Assembly: GCF_030733845.1 (NCBI RefSeq)
Contig: NZ_CP132312.1
Location: 186,001-250,000, forward strand
Direction of reading: 5' to 3'
DNA length: 64,000 bases
Source of the DNA: Shinella zoogloeoides
Lineage (GTDB): Bacteria > Pseudomonadota > Alphaproteobacteria > Rhizobiales > Rhizobiaceae
Shown here: positions 25,250 through 34,841 of the stretch, piece after piece
Layout: every line of letters starts with the position of its first letter
Position numbering within the stretch: the stretch's first letter is position 1
Position numbers and translations under genes: made by a program
Notes under the pieces: generated by a model
The model's database searches: none
The model's input: only the letters and a program-made list of their open reading frames with translations
Told to the model about the DNA's origin: nothing

Positions 25250-26680
25250 ATGGATCTGATACCGGTCATTCTGTTCTGGGTACTCCTGCTCATCGGAATG
25301 GTAAGCCGGGGGCCCTTCATCTTTTACCTGCTGTTCGGCTCCATGTCGTTCGGTTCGCTCGCCGTCATCCCGCCGGAAATCACGCAAGGGCTGAGCTTCA
25401 CCCCTCCCCCGATCGTCGCGCTCGCCATCATCTTCATCTATGCGGGCGGTGCCAACGGCCTGTCGCGCATGCTCGACATCGCCTTGCGGCCGTCGCAATG
25501 CCTGCTGCTGTTCCTGTTCTGGATCGTCGCCGTCTGGGTCACCCTGTTCATGCCGCGTATCTTCGCGGGAATGGTGACGATCATCCCGATGCGCCTTGAG
25601 GAATTCACCACCGGCATTCCGCTCTATCCCACGCAGCAGAACATCTCGCAGCTCATGTATCTGACGATCTCGATCGTCACGGTGTTCGCCTGCGCGCTCG
25701 CTTTGCGCTCGGCCGCGGCGCGCCAGCATGTGCTCGGTGCTCTCTGCGTCGGCGGTGCGGTGATCGTGGCGACGGGCATGGTCGATCTCGTCGGCCTCGG
25801 CCCCTATCTCGATATGTTCCGGACCGCCCAATATTCCTATCTGACCGATGTCGACATCGCGGATGTCAAACGCATCGTCGGCTTGATGCCGGAGGCCTCG
25901 ACCTACGGGTCCCTCGCGGTATCGTTCCTCTCGGCAATCTACTTCTTCCGGCGCGCGATCGTCAGCCCGTGGCTGCGGCTCTACGGTGCGCCCTGTCTCA
26001 TTGTCCTGCTCACGGTCTTCGCGCTGCTTTCCACTTCGTCGGCAGCCTATGCGGGGCTCGGCGTCTTCGGCTGCGTCGCCGCGGCCGAATGGTTCTGGCG
26101 GCTTTTGACGGCCCGGAAGGGAAGCCCGGCGCGCGAGGGGCTTGTCGCGGAATTCTGGGCGATCGTCCTCGGCCTTGCCGCGATCTATGTCCTGGCGCTC
26201 GCCTGGCCGGCGCTCTTCAACCCGTTCATCAAGCTGGTCGACACCATCATTTTCCAGAAGACATCGTCCGACTCCTTCGAAGAGCGCAGCATGTGGACGG
26301 CGGTATCGCTGAAGGCGCTGTTCGATACGTGGGGGCTGGGGGTCGGCATGGGGGCGACGCGCGCGTCGAACGGCATCGTGGCCGTCTTCAGCAATAGCGG
26401 CGTCGTCGGCGGGTTCCTCTACTATGGCTTCATGCTGCAGACCTTCCTTCGCCGGGCGCAGCCGGGCGACCTGACGGGCGCGGCCATCCTCAACGCGGTC
26501 CGCTTCTACATGCCGCCTGTGCTCATCATGGCGACGCTCGTGGGCACGTCGGCCGATTTCGGCATCATGAACGCCTGTATCTATGCGCTGGCCGCTGCCG
26601 CGGCCTGGCCGGCGCCGGCGCGCGTGCCTGCTTCCGCCGAGCGCCCGGCATTTGCCGGTTACCCGGAAAGGGCCCGCTGA
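25250..26680 (+). CDS. Polysaccharide polymerase/O-antigen-ligase-like membrane protein
   Basis: A 476-residue polytopic membrane protein with about ten to twelve segments, starting LIPVILFWVLLLIGMVSRGP. A large periplasmic loop before the last helices is typical of Wzy/WaaL-type proteins; here it contains FEERSMWTAVSLKALFDTWG and GVGMGATRASNGIVAVFSNS. Family relation rests on topology, position beside a flippase and these Arg/Gly-rich loop features, not on a strong motif. The ATG at 25250 has GAGAGCGA upstream. The stop overlaps the flippase ATG by one base (TGATG), so both are co-expressed. Confidence 0.72.
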   Translation: MDLIPVILFWVLLLIGMVSRGPFIFYLLFGSMSFGSLAVIPPEITQGLSFTPPPIVALAIIFIYAGGANGLSRMLDIALRPSQCLLLFLFWIVAVWVTLFMPRIFAGMVTIIPMRLEEFTTGIPLYPTQQNISQLMYLTISIVTVFACALALRSAAARQHVLGALCVGGAVIVATGMVDLVGLGPYLDMFRTAQYSYLTDVDIADVKRIVGLMPEASTYGSLAVSFLSAIYFFRRAIVSPWLRLYGAPCLIVLLTVFALLSTSSAAYAGLGVFGCVAAAEWFWRLLTARKGSPAREGLVAEFWAIVLGLAAIYVLALAWPALFNPFIKLVDTIIFQKTSSDSFEERSMWTAVSLKALFDTWGLGVGMGATRASNGIVAVFSNSGVVGGFLYYGFMLQTFLRRAQPGDLTGAAILNAVRFYMPPVLIMATLVGTSADFGIMNACIYALAAAAAWPAPARVPASAERPAFAGYPERAR

Positions 26681-28155
26681 TGTCTGCCGCCGAAGGCGCT
26701 TCCCTCTCGACACGCACGATCCGTGCCGGCATGTGGACCGTCGGCGCACGGCTGTCGTCGCGCCTGATCGATTTCGCCGTTCTGCTCGTTCTGGCCCGCC
26801 TGCTCGGTCCCGCCGATTTCGGCCTGGTGGCGACGGCGATGACGGTGATCTATATCGTCGAGGCCGTTCTGGAACTGCCGCTGACATTCGTGCTGGTCCG
26901 CCTGCCGGAGGTGACGGACCGCATGTACAGCACCGCCTTCACGCTGGGGCTGATCCGCGGTCTTCTCGTCGCCGGCCTGATGGCGGGCCTGTCCTTCCCG
27001 CTCGCCTCCCTCTACGGCGATCCGCGGCTGATGCCGCTGATCTGCGCGCTGGCGCTGGCGCCTGCCGCACGCGGCATGATCAGCCCGCGCATGGTGATCT
27101 TCGAGAAGGCATTGGACTTCCGCCGCAAGGGGATGCTCGAACTTCTCGGCAAGGCCGTGGCCGGTGTCATCGCCATCTCGATCGCTGTCGGCACGGGCAA
27201 CTACTGGGCGGTGGCCGCCGGAACTGTCTCCACCCCCGTCGTGATGATGATTGTCTCCTACATCATGGCGCCGATGCGCCTGCGCCTGTCGCTGGCCGAC
27301 TGGCCGCTTTTCTCAAGTATGACGGGCTGGAATTTCCTGTCGCAGATCGTCTCGGCGCTGAACTGGCAGGTCGATCGCCTCATCCTGCCGCTCTATGTCG
27401 ATATCACGTCCTTTGGCCGCTTCACGACGGCCAACGATATTGCCGGCCTGCCCTTCCAGGCGATCGTGCAGCCGACGGCGGTCCCGTTGTTCTCGGCGCT
27501 GGTCAATGCGCGGGAAAAGGGCAACCTCACCGGCGCCTACCTGAAGGCCTGCGCCGGCATCGTCACGCTGATGGCGCCGGTGATGGGCTTCATGGCGCTG
27601 ATGGCCGGCCCGGTGATCCACATCCTGCTCGGGCCCGACTGGAGCAGCGGCGCGCCCATCCTCGCCGGCGTGGCGCTGACGAGCCTCGTCATCCTGCCCA
27701 CCGTCCCCATGTCCGCCCTGGTGCTGGTGCTGGACCGTCCCCGCCTCGTCGCCCTCCGCTCCTTCGTGGAGCTGGCGGTGCGCGTTCCCCTCACCGTCGT
27801 CGGCATCATCCTCGCCGGCATCACCGGCGCCATCTGGGCAAAGGCCGGCGCCGGCCTCGCTCTGCTGCTGATGACGCTTTTCTCGGTGCGGTCGGTCGCG
27901 GGCATTTCGTTCCGCGACCAGCTGCGCAGCAGCCTGTCGCCGATGGTCGCGCTGGTTCCCGCCGCCGCCTTCCTCTACGGCGTGCCGGACCTCACGCAAT
28001 ACGGCCCCTACCTCTATCCCGCCATCGCGGTGGTCGGCATGGTCTTCGGCGCGATCTATGTCGCGGGCCTCTACGGGCTCTGGTGGGTGAGCGGCCGGCC
28101 CGCAGGCCTGGAAGCCTATGTCGCAGAAAAGGCGGTAACCTATTTCCGGCGGTGA
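26680..28155 (+). CDS. Wzx-type lipopolysaccharide/exopolysaccharide flippase
   Basis: A 491-residue MOP-superfamily flippase with about fourteen membrane segments. The N-terminus is typical: GMWTVGARLSSRLIDFAVLL, then LARLLGPADFGLVATAMTVI. It would flip lipid-linked oligosaccharide repeats across the inner membrane to the neighbouring polymerase. It overlaps that gene by one base. The next gene is convergent, 21 bases away, without a visible terminator. Confidence 0.88.
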   Translation: MSAAEGASLSTRTIRAGMWTVGARLSSRLIDFAVLLVLARLLGPADFGLVATAMTVIYIVEAVLELPLTFVLVRLPEVTDRMYSTAFTLGLIRGLLVAGLMAGLSFPLASLYGDPRLMPLICALALAPAARGMISPRMVIFEKALDFRRKGMLELLGKAVAGVIAISIAVGTGNYWAVAAGTVSTPVVMMIVSYIMAPMRLRLSLADWPLFSSMTGWNFLSQIVSALNWQVDRLILPLYVDITSFGRFTTANDIAGLPFQAIVQPTAVPLFSALVNAREKGNLTGAYLKACAGIVTLMAPVMGFMALMAGPVIHILLGPDWSSGAPILAGVALTSLVILPTVPMSALVLVLDRPRLVALRSFVELAVRVPLTVVGIILAGITGAIWAKAGAGLALLLMTLFSVRSVAGISFRDQLRSSLSPMVALVPAAAFLYGVPDLTQYGPYLYPAIAVVGMVFGAIYVAGLYGLWWVSGRPAGLEAYVAEKAVTYFRR

Positions 28156-28176
28156 CGGAACGCGGGCGTCAGCGGC

Positions 28177-29067
28177 CTACATGTCGAGGATGTTGCGGGG
28201 ATCGAGACGGCCCGACAGGAAATCCCTGATGGCAAGCAGGTTGCCCTTCAGCCGGCCGCGCCGGTCGACCCAGGGTTCCGGCTTCAGGCTCCAGAAGAGA
28301 TTGGACGCAATGTTCCTGAAGGTGCCGTCCCATACCTGATACCAAGGCATGTTGCCCTTGCGCTGGATGTATATCCGGTTGGCGACCTGGGAGTAGCCGA
28401 GCCGCTTTCCCGGACTGCGCCCCGCCTTCTTCGTGCCGAGATGCACGCCGCGCAACTGGTCCGCCCTGACGATCCTGCCATAGGGCGCGAGCTGCCGCGA
28501 AAAGTCGACATCCTCAAGCCAGGCGTAGAAAGGCAGGTTCTCGTCGAAGCGAAGATCGTGCGCCCGAACCGGCGCCAGGCGGATGGCCATGTTGCAGCCA
28601 TAGCCGTTGAAGGTGGGATGCAGCAAAGCGGGGCGGCGAAGCACGTCCGCCTCCAGCAGCCGGCGTCCTTCCTCGAATTCCAGTCCGGGACCGCGCGCGC
28701 CGTCCGCGATCACATGGCCGGTGGCGACCATGATATCGGGCTTGCTTGCGAACAGCGCCTCGACCTCGGCCAGGAAATTGGCGGCCGGCAGGAAATCGTC
28801 GTCGAAGAAGACGACGATATCGGCCCTGGAGGCGGCGATGATCACGTTGCGCTGGTGCGGCAGGCCGACCGGGCCGGGCAGGACCTCGATGGCGCCGTGA
28901 TAGGCCGACAGGCCCTCGACGTCGACATCCTCCGGGCGCGAGGGGCAGACGAGGAACTCGTCCGGCTTGCGTGTCTGGTTGTTGAGGAAGGTGATCGTCT
29001 GCGTCAGGATATCCCGCCGTCCTGCCGTGGCGATGGCGACGGCGATGGTCAGGCCGTCCTTGCCCAT
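28177..29067 (-). CDS. Family 2 glycosyltransferase
   Basis: A GT-A-fold glycosyltransferase, about 296 residues from the ATG at 29067, which has AGGA seven bases upstream (other in-frame ATGs lie at 29073, 29082 and 29115). The N-terminal nucleotide site begins LTIAVAIATAGRRDILTQTI, the metal site is VVFFDDDFLPAANF, and the acceptor region has FYAWLEDVDFSRQL (the ED pair of the catalytic base). It probably adds a sugar to the lipid-linked repeat. It follows an epimerase gene on the same strand, consistent with an operon. Confidence 0.85.
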   Translation of the reverse strand: MGKDGLTIAVAIATAGRRDILTQTITFLNNQTRKPDEFLVCPSRPEDVDVEGLSAYHGAIEVLPGPVGLPHQRNVIIAASRADIVVFFDDDFLPAANFLAEVEALFASKPDIMVATGHVIADGARGPGLEFEEGRRLLEADVLRRPALLHPTFNGYGCNMAIRLAPVRAHDLRFDENLPFYAWLEDVDFSRQLAPYGRIVRADQLRGVHLGTKKAGRSPGKRLGYSQVANRIYIQRKGNMPWYQVWDGTFRNIASNLFWSLKPEPWVDRRGRLKGNLLAIRDFLSGRLDPRNILDM

Positions 29068-29122
29068 GTTCATGTCCTGCATCCTGTCCACTCTAAGCCT
29101 TCCACGTTCCGCCAAAACGCCT

Positions 29123-30094
29123 CTAGACGAAACGGCCGCCGCTTTCGGCGTTCCACCGTTCGATGGCGGAGGCGAGCCTGCCCCGGTTCGCCCTGCCCGT
29201 CGCCTCCAGCCAGCCGGGCATCACGTCGGTCGAGCGCACGAGCTTCATCACCCGGTCGGGGTGGATGCCGAGCCCCATGACGGAGAAGGGCCGCAGCATG
29301 GTCGCGGCGAGCGTTACCACGCCGCGCGGCACGAGGAACGTCCTTGCGCCGCGCATGGGGCCGTCGCGGAAGGCCTCGACGATCTGCTCGAGCGTGTAGC
29401 GATCGGGGTAGCAGCCGTTGAAGAGGACGAAGCGTTCCTCCCGCCGTGCTGCGAAGTCCAGCGCGTCCAGCAGGTCCTCTACGTAGAAGCACGCCTTGAT
29501 CGTGTCCTTGCGGCCCGGATAGATGAAAAAGCCCTTTTTCAGCAGTTTCGCCATGCGCGTGAAGTTGCCGCCTTCGCCGGCCCCGAAGATGACGGCCGGG
29601 CGGCATATGACGAGGCGGCGGCGCTCGTCTTCTTCCATCCAGGCACGCTGGATGCGCTCGGCCATGAATTTCGACCAGCCATAGGGGCTCTCGGGCGCCG
29701 GCGGCGTGTCCTCGCGCTTCGTCTCCTCGCCGGGGCCGTAGACCGAGATCGAGCTGGTGAAGGTGATCTCGTTTATATCGAGCCGCCGCGCCAGCGCCGT
29801 CACCGACGTCGCGCCGAGGATGTTCGTCTCGTAGTATTCGTGGGCGGGATGGCCGGGCGTCGTGTGGACGGCGGCGAGATTGTAGATGCGGTCGATCCGC
29901 ATGCCGGGATCGAAGGCCGAGAGATCGCGCACGTCCGCCTGCAGGTAGACGACGCCATCGAGCCTTTCGCGCGGCGGGCGGATGTCGACGGAGACGACGC
30001 GGTGTCCTTCTCCCACGAGCCGGCGCACCAGATGCGTTCCGATGAAGCCGGACCCGCCGAAGACGAGATCGTGCCTTGCCGTTTTCTCTACCAT
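29123..30094 (-). CDS. NAD-dependent sugar-nucleotide epimerase/dehydratase, extended SDR
   Basis: A 323-residue extended short-chain dehydrogenase. The Rossmann motif is GGSGFIGTHLVRRLVGEG (residues about 12-29), with an acidic NAD-selecting position (VSVDIRPP), Ser in SSISVYGPG and the catalytic pair in YGWSKFMAE (YxxxK). It converts a nucleotide sugar used by the locus; which one cannot be told. The ATG at 30094 has AGGAGG nine bases upstream. The run-on upstream frame to 30142 is Arg/Cys-rich and unlikely to be protein. Confidence 0.88.
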   Translation of the reverse strand: MVEKTARHDLVFGGSGFIGTHLVRRLVGEGHRVVSVDIRPPRERLDGVVYLQADVRDLSAFDPGMRIDRIYNLAAVHTTPGHPAHEYYETNILGATSVTALARRLDINEITFTSSISVYGPGEETKREDTPPAPESPYGWSKFMAERIQRAWMEEDERRRLVICRPAVIFGAGEGGNFTRMAKLLKKGFFIYPGRKDTIKACFYVEDLLDALDFAARREERFVLFNGCYPDRYTLEQIVEAFRDGPMRGARTFLVPRGVVTLAATMLRPFSVMGLGIHPDRVMKLVRSTDVMPGWLEATGRANRGRLASAIERWNAESGGRFV

Positions 30095-30300
30095 CGTGAT
30101 GTGCCTCCTGGAACAATATGGGCGCGGAACTTCAAGGCGCACGTTGAGATTTTAATAAGCGCAACTTCTGGACAATTGCTTAAGCCGTGACCTGTGCGTG
30201 CAACGGAAGTCGCAGGACAATTCAAGTTTCTTAATGAAATTCGGCTTTGGTAGTGCCTGATTGGAATTCGCCGGGTCGGGGATCCGGGAAAGGTTCGATA

Positions 30301-32112
30301 ATGCACGGTACATCCGCCCGGAAGGACCCTTCGCCGCTGGTGACGGCTGTCGCCACCGAAGGCGGCGGCAGATATGCGGCCGCCGATTTTCCTGTGACCT
30401 TCGCCGGGACAATGGGTCTCTACCGTCCCTCGGATGCCGCGCAGCCCAGCGACACGGCGGTGCTCTTCGTCAGCTCGTGGGGTTTCGAGGAACTGTGCGC
30501 GCGCAAATTCTGGCGCTTGCTGGCCGCGGATCTGGGGCGGGAGGGCATTGCGAGCCTGCGCTTCGATTATCCGGGCACCGGCGATGCGCTGGATCTCGAG
30601 GACTATTCCGCCGGTCTCGATATCTGGCATCGGAGCATCCTGTCCGCGGCGGAGGTTCTGCGCGGCCTGTCGGGCGCAAGGCGCCTGTTGCTGATCGGGC
30701 ACGGCATCGGCGCCGCGCTCGCCTGGCGTGCGGCCGAAATGCTCGGGGACGTCGCCGGCATCGCCATGGCCGCGCCGGCGACATCCGGCCGGCGCTGGGT
30801 GCGCGAATTCATGGCCCTGAGCCGCATCGCCGATCACGGCGCGATCAAGCACGCCACGCCGCCCAGCGGGCCGGCCATGGGCGAGCAGGTGATCCCCGAC
30901 GCCGTGCTTGCCGGAATCCGCACCCTCGACATCTCCAAGCCTGAGACGGCCGCGGCTCCGGATATACTCGTCCTGACCCAGGAAGGCCGGGCGAACGATG
31001 CTGCTTTCGTCGAGCATCTCGCCTCGCTCGGCGTGCGGACGCATAGTGCGCCCTTCGAGGACTACGACCTCTTCGCTCGGGATGTCCTGCTGTCGATCCC
31101 GCCGCGGGCGGCGATCGGAGAACTGGTGTCCTGGGCTGCCAGCCTGAAGGGCGCGGACCGGACGTCCGCCCGCCCTGCCCTGCCGGAATGCCAGCCGCTC
31201 ACAGGCGACGGCTTCACGGAGACGCCGGTGCGCTTCGGGGAAGGAGACCGTCTCTACGGGATACTTTGCGAGCCGCAGGGGCCGCGCCGCGGTGCGACCG
31301 TCATGATGCTGTCCACCGGTTACGACCGCATGTCCGGCTGGGGCCGCATCACCACGCGGATCTGCCGCGATCTGGCGCGCGCCGGAATCCCGGCGTTCCG
31401 CTTCGATTTCGCCAATGTCGCGGACAGCCCGCCCCATCCCGATGCGCCCGCTCAGGTCATGTATCACGACAGCCTTGTCGACGATGTCGGTGAGGCGCTG
31501 GCCTTCCTGGAGGCTCGCCGGCTTTCCCCGGTCGTGCTGAGCGGCCGGTGTAGTGGCGGCTATACCGCCTTCAGGAGCGGAATCCGCTTTCAGCCGGTCA
31601 AGGCCGTTGTGCCCGTCAATCCCTTCGATTTTTCCCTGGCGCCGGATACGGATGTCGATGCGCTGATCAACGCGTCGCTTCAGCCGCTCGCCAGCTATGG
31701 CGAGAAGATGCGCAGCGGCGGGTTCTGGAAGCGGGTGCTGCGCGGCGAGGTCAATGTGACGCGCGGCGTGCGCAACCTCTCCCGGATGCTCTTCGCCAAG
31801 GCCGTCGCCAAGGCGCTGCCCGTCCTCGTGCGCTTCCCCTTTCTGCTGCCCAGCCTGAAGCGGGTGACGCGCGACTTCGAGGCGATGGCCGCGAATGGGA
31901 CGCGGGTGTCGTTGATCTACAGCGAGGGCGATATCGGCGTGCCGAACCTCGAAACCCGCTTCGGCAAGGGCGGCTACCTGATGCGCCGCTACGCCAATGC
32001 GAATCTCGTGTTCCTCGCCGAGGCCGACCACAACCTGACGACGGCCCCGGCGAGGGAATATTGGCAGGCGGAGCTGCAAAAGACGGCATCCCACTTCACG
32101 CACTCCCCTTGA
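30301..32112 (+). CDS. Tandem alpha/beta-hydrolase protein with altered nucleophile elbows
   Basis: A 603-residue protein made of two alpha/beta-hydrolase units. Unit 1 (about 30-275) has FVSSWGFEELCARKFW and RFDYPGTGDA, but its nucleophile elbow reads GHGIG (residues 133-137), with Gly where Ser is normal. Unit 2 (about 310-600) has LSTGYDRMSGWGR and RFDFANVADSP, and its elbow is GRCSGG, placing Cys417 as nucleophile as in dienelactone hydrolase (GYCLGG). Candidate acid and His are in YSEGDIGVPN and EADHNLT. GGGAAAGG precedes the ATG. Exosortase-A EPS loci carry two separate small hydrolases; this may be a fused counterpart (inference). The substrate is unknown. Confidence 0.82.
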   Translation: MHGTSARKDPSPLVTAVATEGGGRYAAADFPVTFAGTMGLYRPSDAAQPSDTAVLFVSSWGFEELCARKFWRLLAADLGREGIASLRFDYPGTGDALDLEDYSAGLDIWHRSILSAAEVLRGLSGARRLLLIGHGIGAALAWRAAEMLGDVAGIAMAAPATSGRRWVREFMALSRIADHGAIKHATPPSGPAMGEQVIPDAVLAGIRTLDISKPETAAAPDILVLTQEGRANDAAFVEHLASLGVRTHSAPFEDYDLFARDVLLSIPPRAAIGELVSWAASLKGADRTSARPALPECQPLTGDGFTETPVRFGEGDRLYGILCEPQGPRRGATVMMLSTGYDRMSGWGRITTRICRDLARAGIPAFRFDFANVADSPPHPDAPAQVMYHDSLVDDVGEALAFLEARRLSPVVLSGRCSGGYTAFRSGIRFQPVKAVVPVNPFDFSLAPDTDVDALINASLQPLASYGEKMRSGGFWKRVLRGEVNVTRGVRNLSRMLFAKAVAKALPVLVRFPFLLPSLKRVTRDFEAMAANGTRVSLIYSEGDIGVPNLETRFGKGGYLMRRYANANLVFLAEADHNLTTAPAREYWQAELQKTASHFTHSP

Positions 32113-32118
32113 AGGCCC

Positions 32119-33279
32119 TCATTCGGCTGCGACTTTGATCTCTGGATGGTTTTCGGCTGTTTTGACGCCGAGGATATCCGCGAGTTTTCGTGCTGCCTTG
32201 TCCCATGTGAAGGTTTCGGCGCGGGCGCGGCCGGCCTTTTTCATGCGGGCGGCGAGGGCTGGGTCGTCGGTGAGCGCGCGGATCTGGCGGGTCCAGGCGG
32301 CGGGGTCGTGCGGGTCGGCGGTGAGCGCGGCGTCGCCGCATACTTCCGGCAGCGCGCCGCAGGGCGCGACGATGGCCGGGCAGCCGAGCATCATGGCTTC
32401 CAGCGGCGGCAGGCCGAAGCCCTCGGTGGTGGAGGGACAGGCGAAGGCGGCGGCGTGGCTCATCAGCCCGGCCAGCGCATCGTCGTCGATGCGGCCGGTG
32501 AAGCGCACGTTTGCCGGCACGCTTGCGCCGAGGCGCTCGAAGTCCTCGCGCGTCGCGGAACCGAACAGCACCAAAGTCAGGTCGGCAAGGCGCGGTTCGG
32601 CGAAGGCTTCAAGCAGGATGGGGATGTTCTTGTGCGCCTGGGTGTTGGCGAGCGCCAGCACGTAGCGGCCCTTCGTCAGGCCGTGCGCGGCGGGCGCGCC
32701 ATGGTCGGGCCGGCAGGCGAGGATGTGGTCGCAGCCGTTGTGGATGACGGTGATCTTGTCGGCCGGGGCGATGCCGTGGCGAACGAGCTGTTCCCTGGAA
32801 TAGTGCGAGACCGCGAGGATGCGCCGGTTGGTGCGCCCGATCAGCGGCTGGAGGAAGCGGTACCAGAGGCGGAAGCCGCGCGAATAGGATTGTGGCGTCA
32901 GGTGCACCTGGGCATCGTGGATCATGGTGACGGCATCGGGATGCAGCACCGGGCCGAGATTGCACAGGCTGAGGAGCACGCCCTTGCGGGCGGCAAAGGG
33001 CAGGCTGACCTGTTCCCACAGGATGTCGCGCGCCAGGCCGGACAGGAAGCGGACGCGCCGGAGCGCGGTGGCGGCGAGCGGCAGCGTGCGGGCGGCCTGG
33101 GCGGGGGCGAGCACCACGGTTTCGGGAAGGTCCGGGGCCGGGCCGGGCGGCAGGCTGCCGTCCTTGCCGCGGCCTGCGGCCATGAGGCGGTCCATCGCCA
33201 GGATGAGCTCCTCGGCGACGCGGTGCACGCCGGTGGGCGCGGCGGTCAGGAATTTGCCATTGAACAGGATCGGCTTCAT
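32119..33279 (-). CDS. Family 4 glycosyltransferase
   Basis: A 386-residue GT-B glycosyltransferase. The N-terminal acceptor domain begins ILFNGKFLTAAPTGVHRVAE, and the C-terminal donor domain carries the GT4 block HAAAFACPSTTEGFGLPPLE with the E-x7-E motif. It follows another GT4 gene (33293) by 13 bases on the same strand. Both probably build the lipid-linked repeat from nucleotide sugars such as GDP-mannose, made by manC in this locus. Donor and linkage cannot be inferred. Confidence 0.88.
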   Translation of the reverse strand: MKPILFNGKFLTAAPTGVHRVAEELILAMDRLMAAGRGKDGSLPPGPAPDLPETVVLAPAQAARTLPLAATALRRVRFLSGLARDILWEQVSLPFAARKGVLLSLCNLGPVLHPDAVTMIHDAQVHLTPQSYSRGFRLWYRFLQPLIGRTNRRILAVSHYSREQLVRHGIAPADKITVIHNGCDHILACRPDHGAPAAHGLTKGRYVLALANTQAHKNIPILLEAFAEPRLADLTLVLFGSATREDFERLGASVPANVRFTGRIDDDALAGLMSHAAAFACPSTTEGFGLPPLEAMMLGCPAIVAPCGALPEVCGDAALTADPHDPAAWTRQIRALTDDPALAARMKKAGRARAETFTWDKAARKLADILGVKTAENHPEIKVAAE

Positions 33280-33292
33280 GCCGGTTTGCCTT

Positions 33293-34417
33293 TCATGCGG
33301 TGAGGCGAATGGCGTCTGCCGTGCCCGCCGTCATGGCGAGCCCGGGAAGATTGCCGAGGAAGCGGCGCAGCTCGCGCTCGAAGCGGCGCGGCTCGAACTT
33401 GAGGGCATGGGCGCGCAGGTCCGCCGGGACGAAGGAGCTCGCCTCCCTCTCGAAGCGGGCGAGCGCGGCCATCAGCGCCTCGACGCTCTGCTCGTGGAAG
33501 AACAGGCCCGTGCGGCCCTCCACCACGGTCTCCAGCGCCCCGCCGCGGCCGAAGGCGATGACCGGCCGTCCGCTCGCCATCACCTCGAGCGGCACGATGC
33601 CGAAGTCCTCGACGCCGGGATAGAGCAGCGCCTTGCAGGCGGAGAAGTGGCGTTCCATCTCCTCGTTCGACACCGCGCCGAGGAAGCGCACGGTCGGGCC
33701 GGCCGACTGCTTCAGCTTCGCCGAGGCGCCATCGCCGATGACGACGAGCGGCAGGTTCATGCGCGTGCAGGCGGCCACCGCCAGCTCGATCTTCTTGTAG
33801 GGGGTGATCTGGCCGGCGCAGAGATAGTAGTCCTTCGGCCCCTCCGATATCTTGAAGCGGGAGACCTCGACGGGCGGGTGGATGACGCTGGCCTCGCGCC
33901 GGTAGAACTTCTCGATGCGCCGCGCGACATAGCCGGAATTGGCGATGAAGTGGTCGACGCGGTGCGCCGTGGTGACGTCCCACTGGCGCAGCCTTGGCGC
34001 CGTCAGGGCCAGGATGGCGCGGGCGAAGAAGCCGGCCTCGGCCATGTACTGGGGATAGAGGTCCCAGATGTAGCGCATGGGCGAGTGGCAGTAGCAGACA
34101 TGCACGGCGTCGGGCCTTGTGATGACGCCCTTGGCGGGGCCGGCCTCGCTGGAGATGACGAGGTCGTAGGCGGTCAGGTCCAGCGCTTCGAGCGCATGGG
34201 GCATGAGCGGCAGCATCTTCTGGTAATGCCTTCGCCCGCCGATCTTCTGGAGGAAGGAGGTGGTCAGCCTGTGGCGGCGCAGCTTGGGGGACAGCTTGTC
34301 GGGATCGGCGACGAGGGTGAAGATGTCGGCATCGGGGAAGATGTCGCAGAAGGTCTCGAGCACCTTCTCGCCCCCGCGCATCCCGACCAGCCAATAATGT
34401 ACCAGGGCGACCTTCAC
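33293..34417 (-). CDS. Family 4 glycosyltransferase
   Basis: A 374-residue GT-B glycosyltransferase. From the GTG at 34417 the protein begins MKVALVHYWLVGMRGGEKVL, a familiar rhizobial GT4 start. GGGGAG lies seven bases upstream of that GTG, better than the ATG at 34438. The donor-site block is ALLYPGVEDFGIVPLEVMAS (E-x7-E) and the hinge has LCAGQITPYKKIELAV. The long run-on to 34945 has no protein character. It is the first gene of a two-gene minus-strand unit divergent from the GNAT-asnB cassette. Confidence 0.88.
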   Translation of the reverse strand: MKVALVHYWLVGMRGGEKVLETFCDIFPDADIFTLVADPDKLSPKLRRHRLTTSFLQKIGGRRHYQKMLPLMPHALEALDLTAYDLVISSEAGPAKGVITRPDAVHVCYCHSPMRYIWDLYPQYMAEAGFFARAILALTAPRLRQWDVTTAHRVDHFIANSGYVARRIEKFYRREASVIHPPVEVSRFKISEGPKDYYLCAGQITPYKKIELAVAACTRMNLPLVVIGDGASAKLKQSAGPTVRFLGAVSNEEMERHFSACKALLYPGVEDFGIVPLEVMASGRPVIAFGRGGALETVVEGRTGLFFHEQSVEALMAALARFEREASSFVPADLRAHALKFEPRRFERELRRFLGNLPGLAMTAGTADAIRLTA

Positions 34418-34841
34418 CGCAACACTCCCCAAACCCATGCAACCCGTCTGCCGGGATAGAGCAACAGTGTCGAGAAACCGTGAAGCACTTCGTTCGACTG
34501 TGATTAAAATTAGAGGCAACACGTATTTCCTGATCGAAACCGGGAAAAAACCAGGTCGGAAACGTAAACGGGGTAAATAGTTTGATAATCCGAAGCGTAG
34601 TTGCATGGATAAAGCGATACATCCCCGTATTTCCCCGTATTCGACGGCAGATGAAAGAATATTCCGAAGCGGGAGGCGCGAAAAAACAAACCTGCATCGC
34701 TGTGCCTTGGACGGTCGAAGTGTACTGCGCGCCGGCGGACCTGCGATCTTTGACCTTTTCTTCACGGTCGTCTCGTAATGAGAGGCAGGGCGCTCGTCGG
34801 GCGTCGGGAACCGGAATGGAACAGGTTCTGAGTGGATTGTG
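34418..34841. other. Divergent intergenic region upstream of the amidotransferase cassette
   Basis: 424 bases, distinctly more AT-rich than the flanks (for example the A/T-rich run near 34501-34560). It holds a direct repeat CCCCGTATT (about 34624-34643) and a promoter-like TTGACC (34750-34755) with TCGTAA 17 bases on, which could serve the GNAT gene at 34842. A GT4 gene lies on the other side. I see no convincing ORF. The length and composition suggest regulation worth mapping. Confidence 0.5.
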
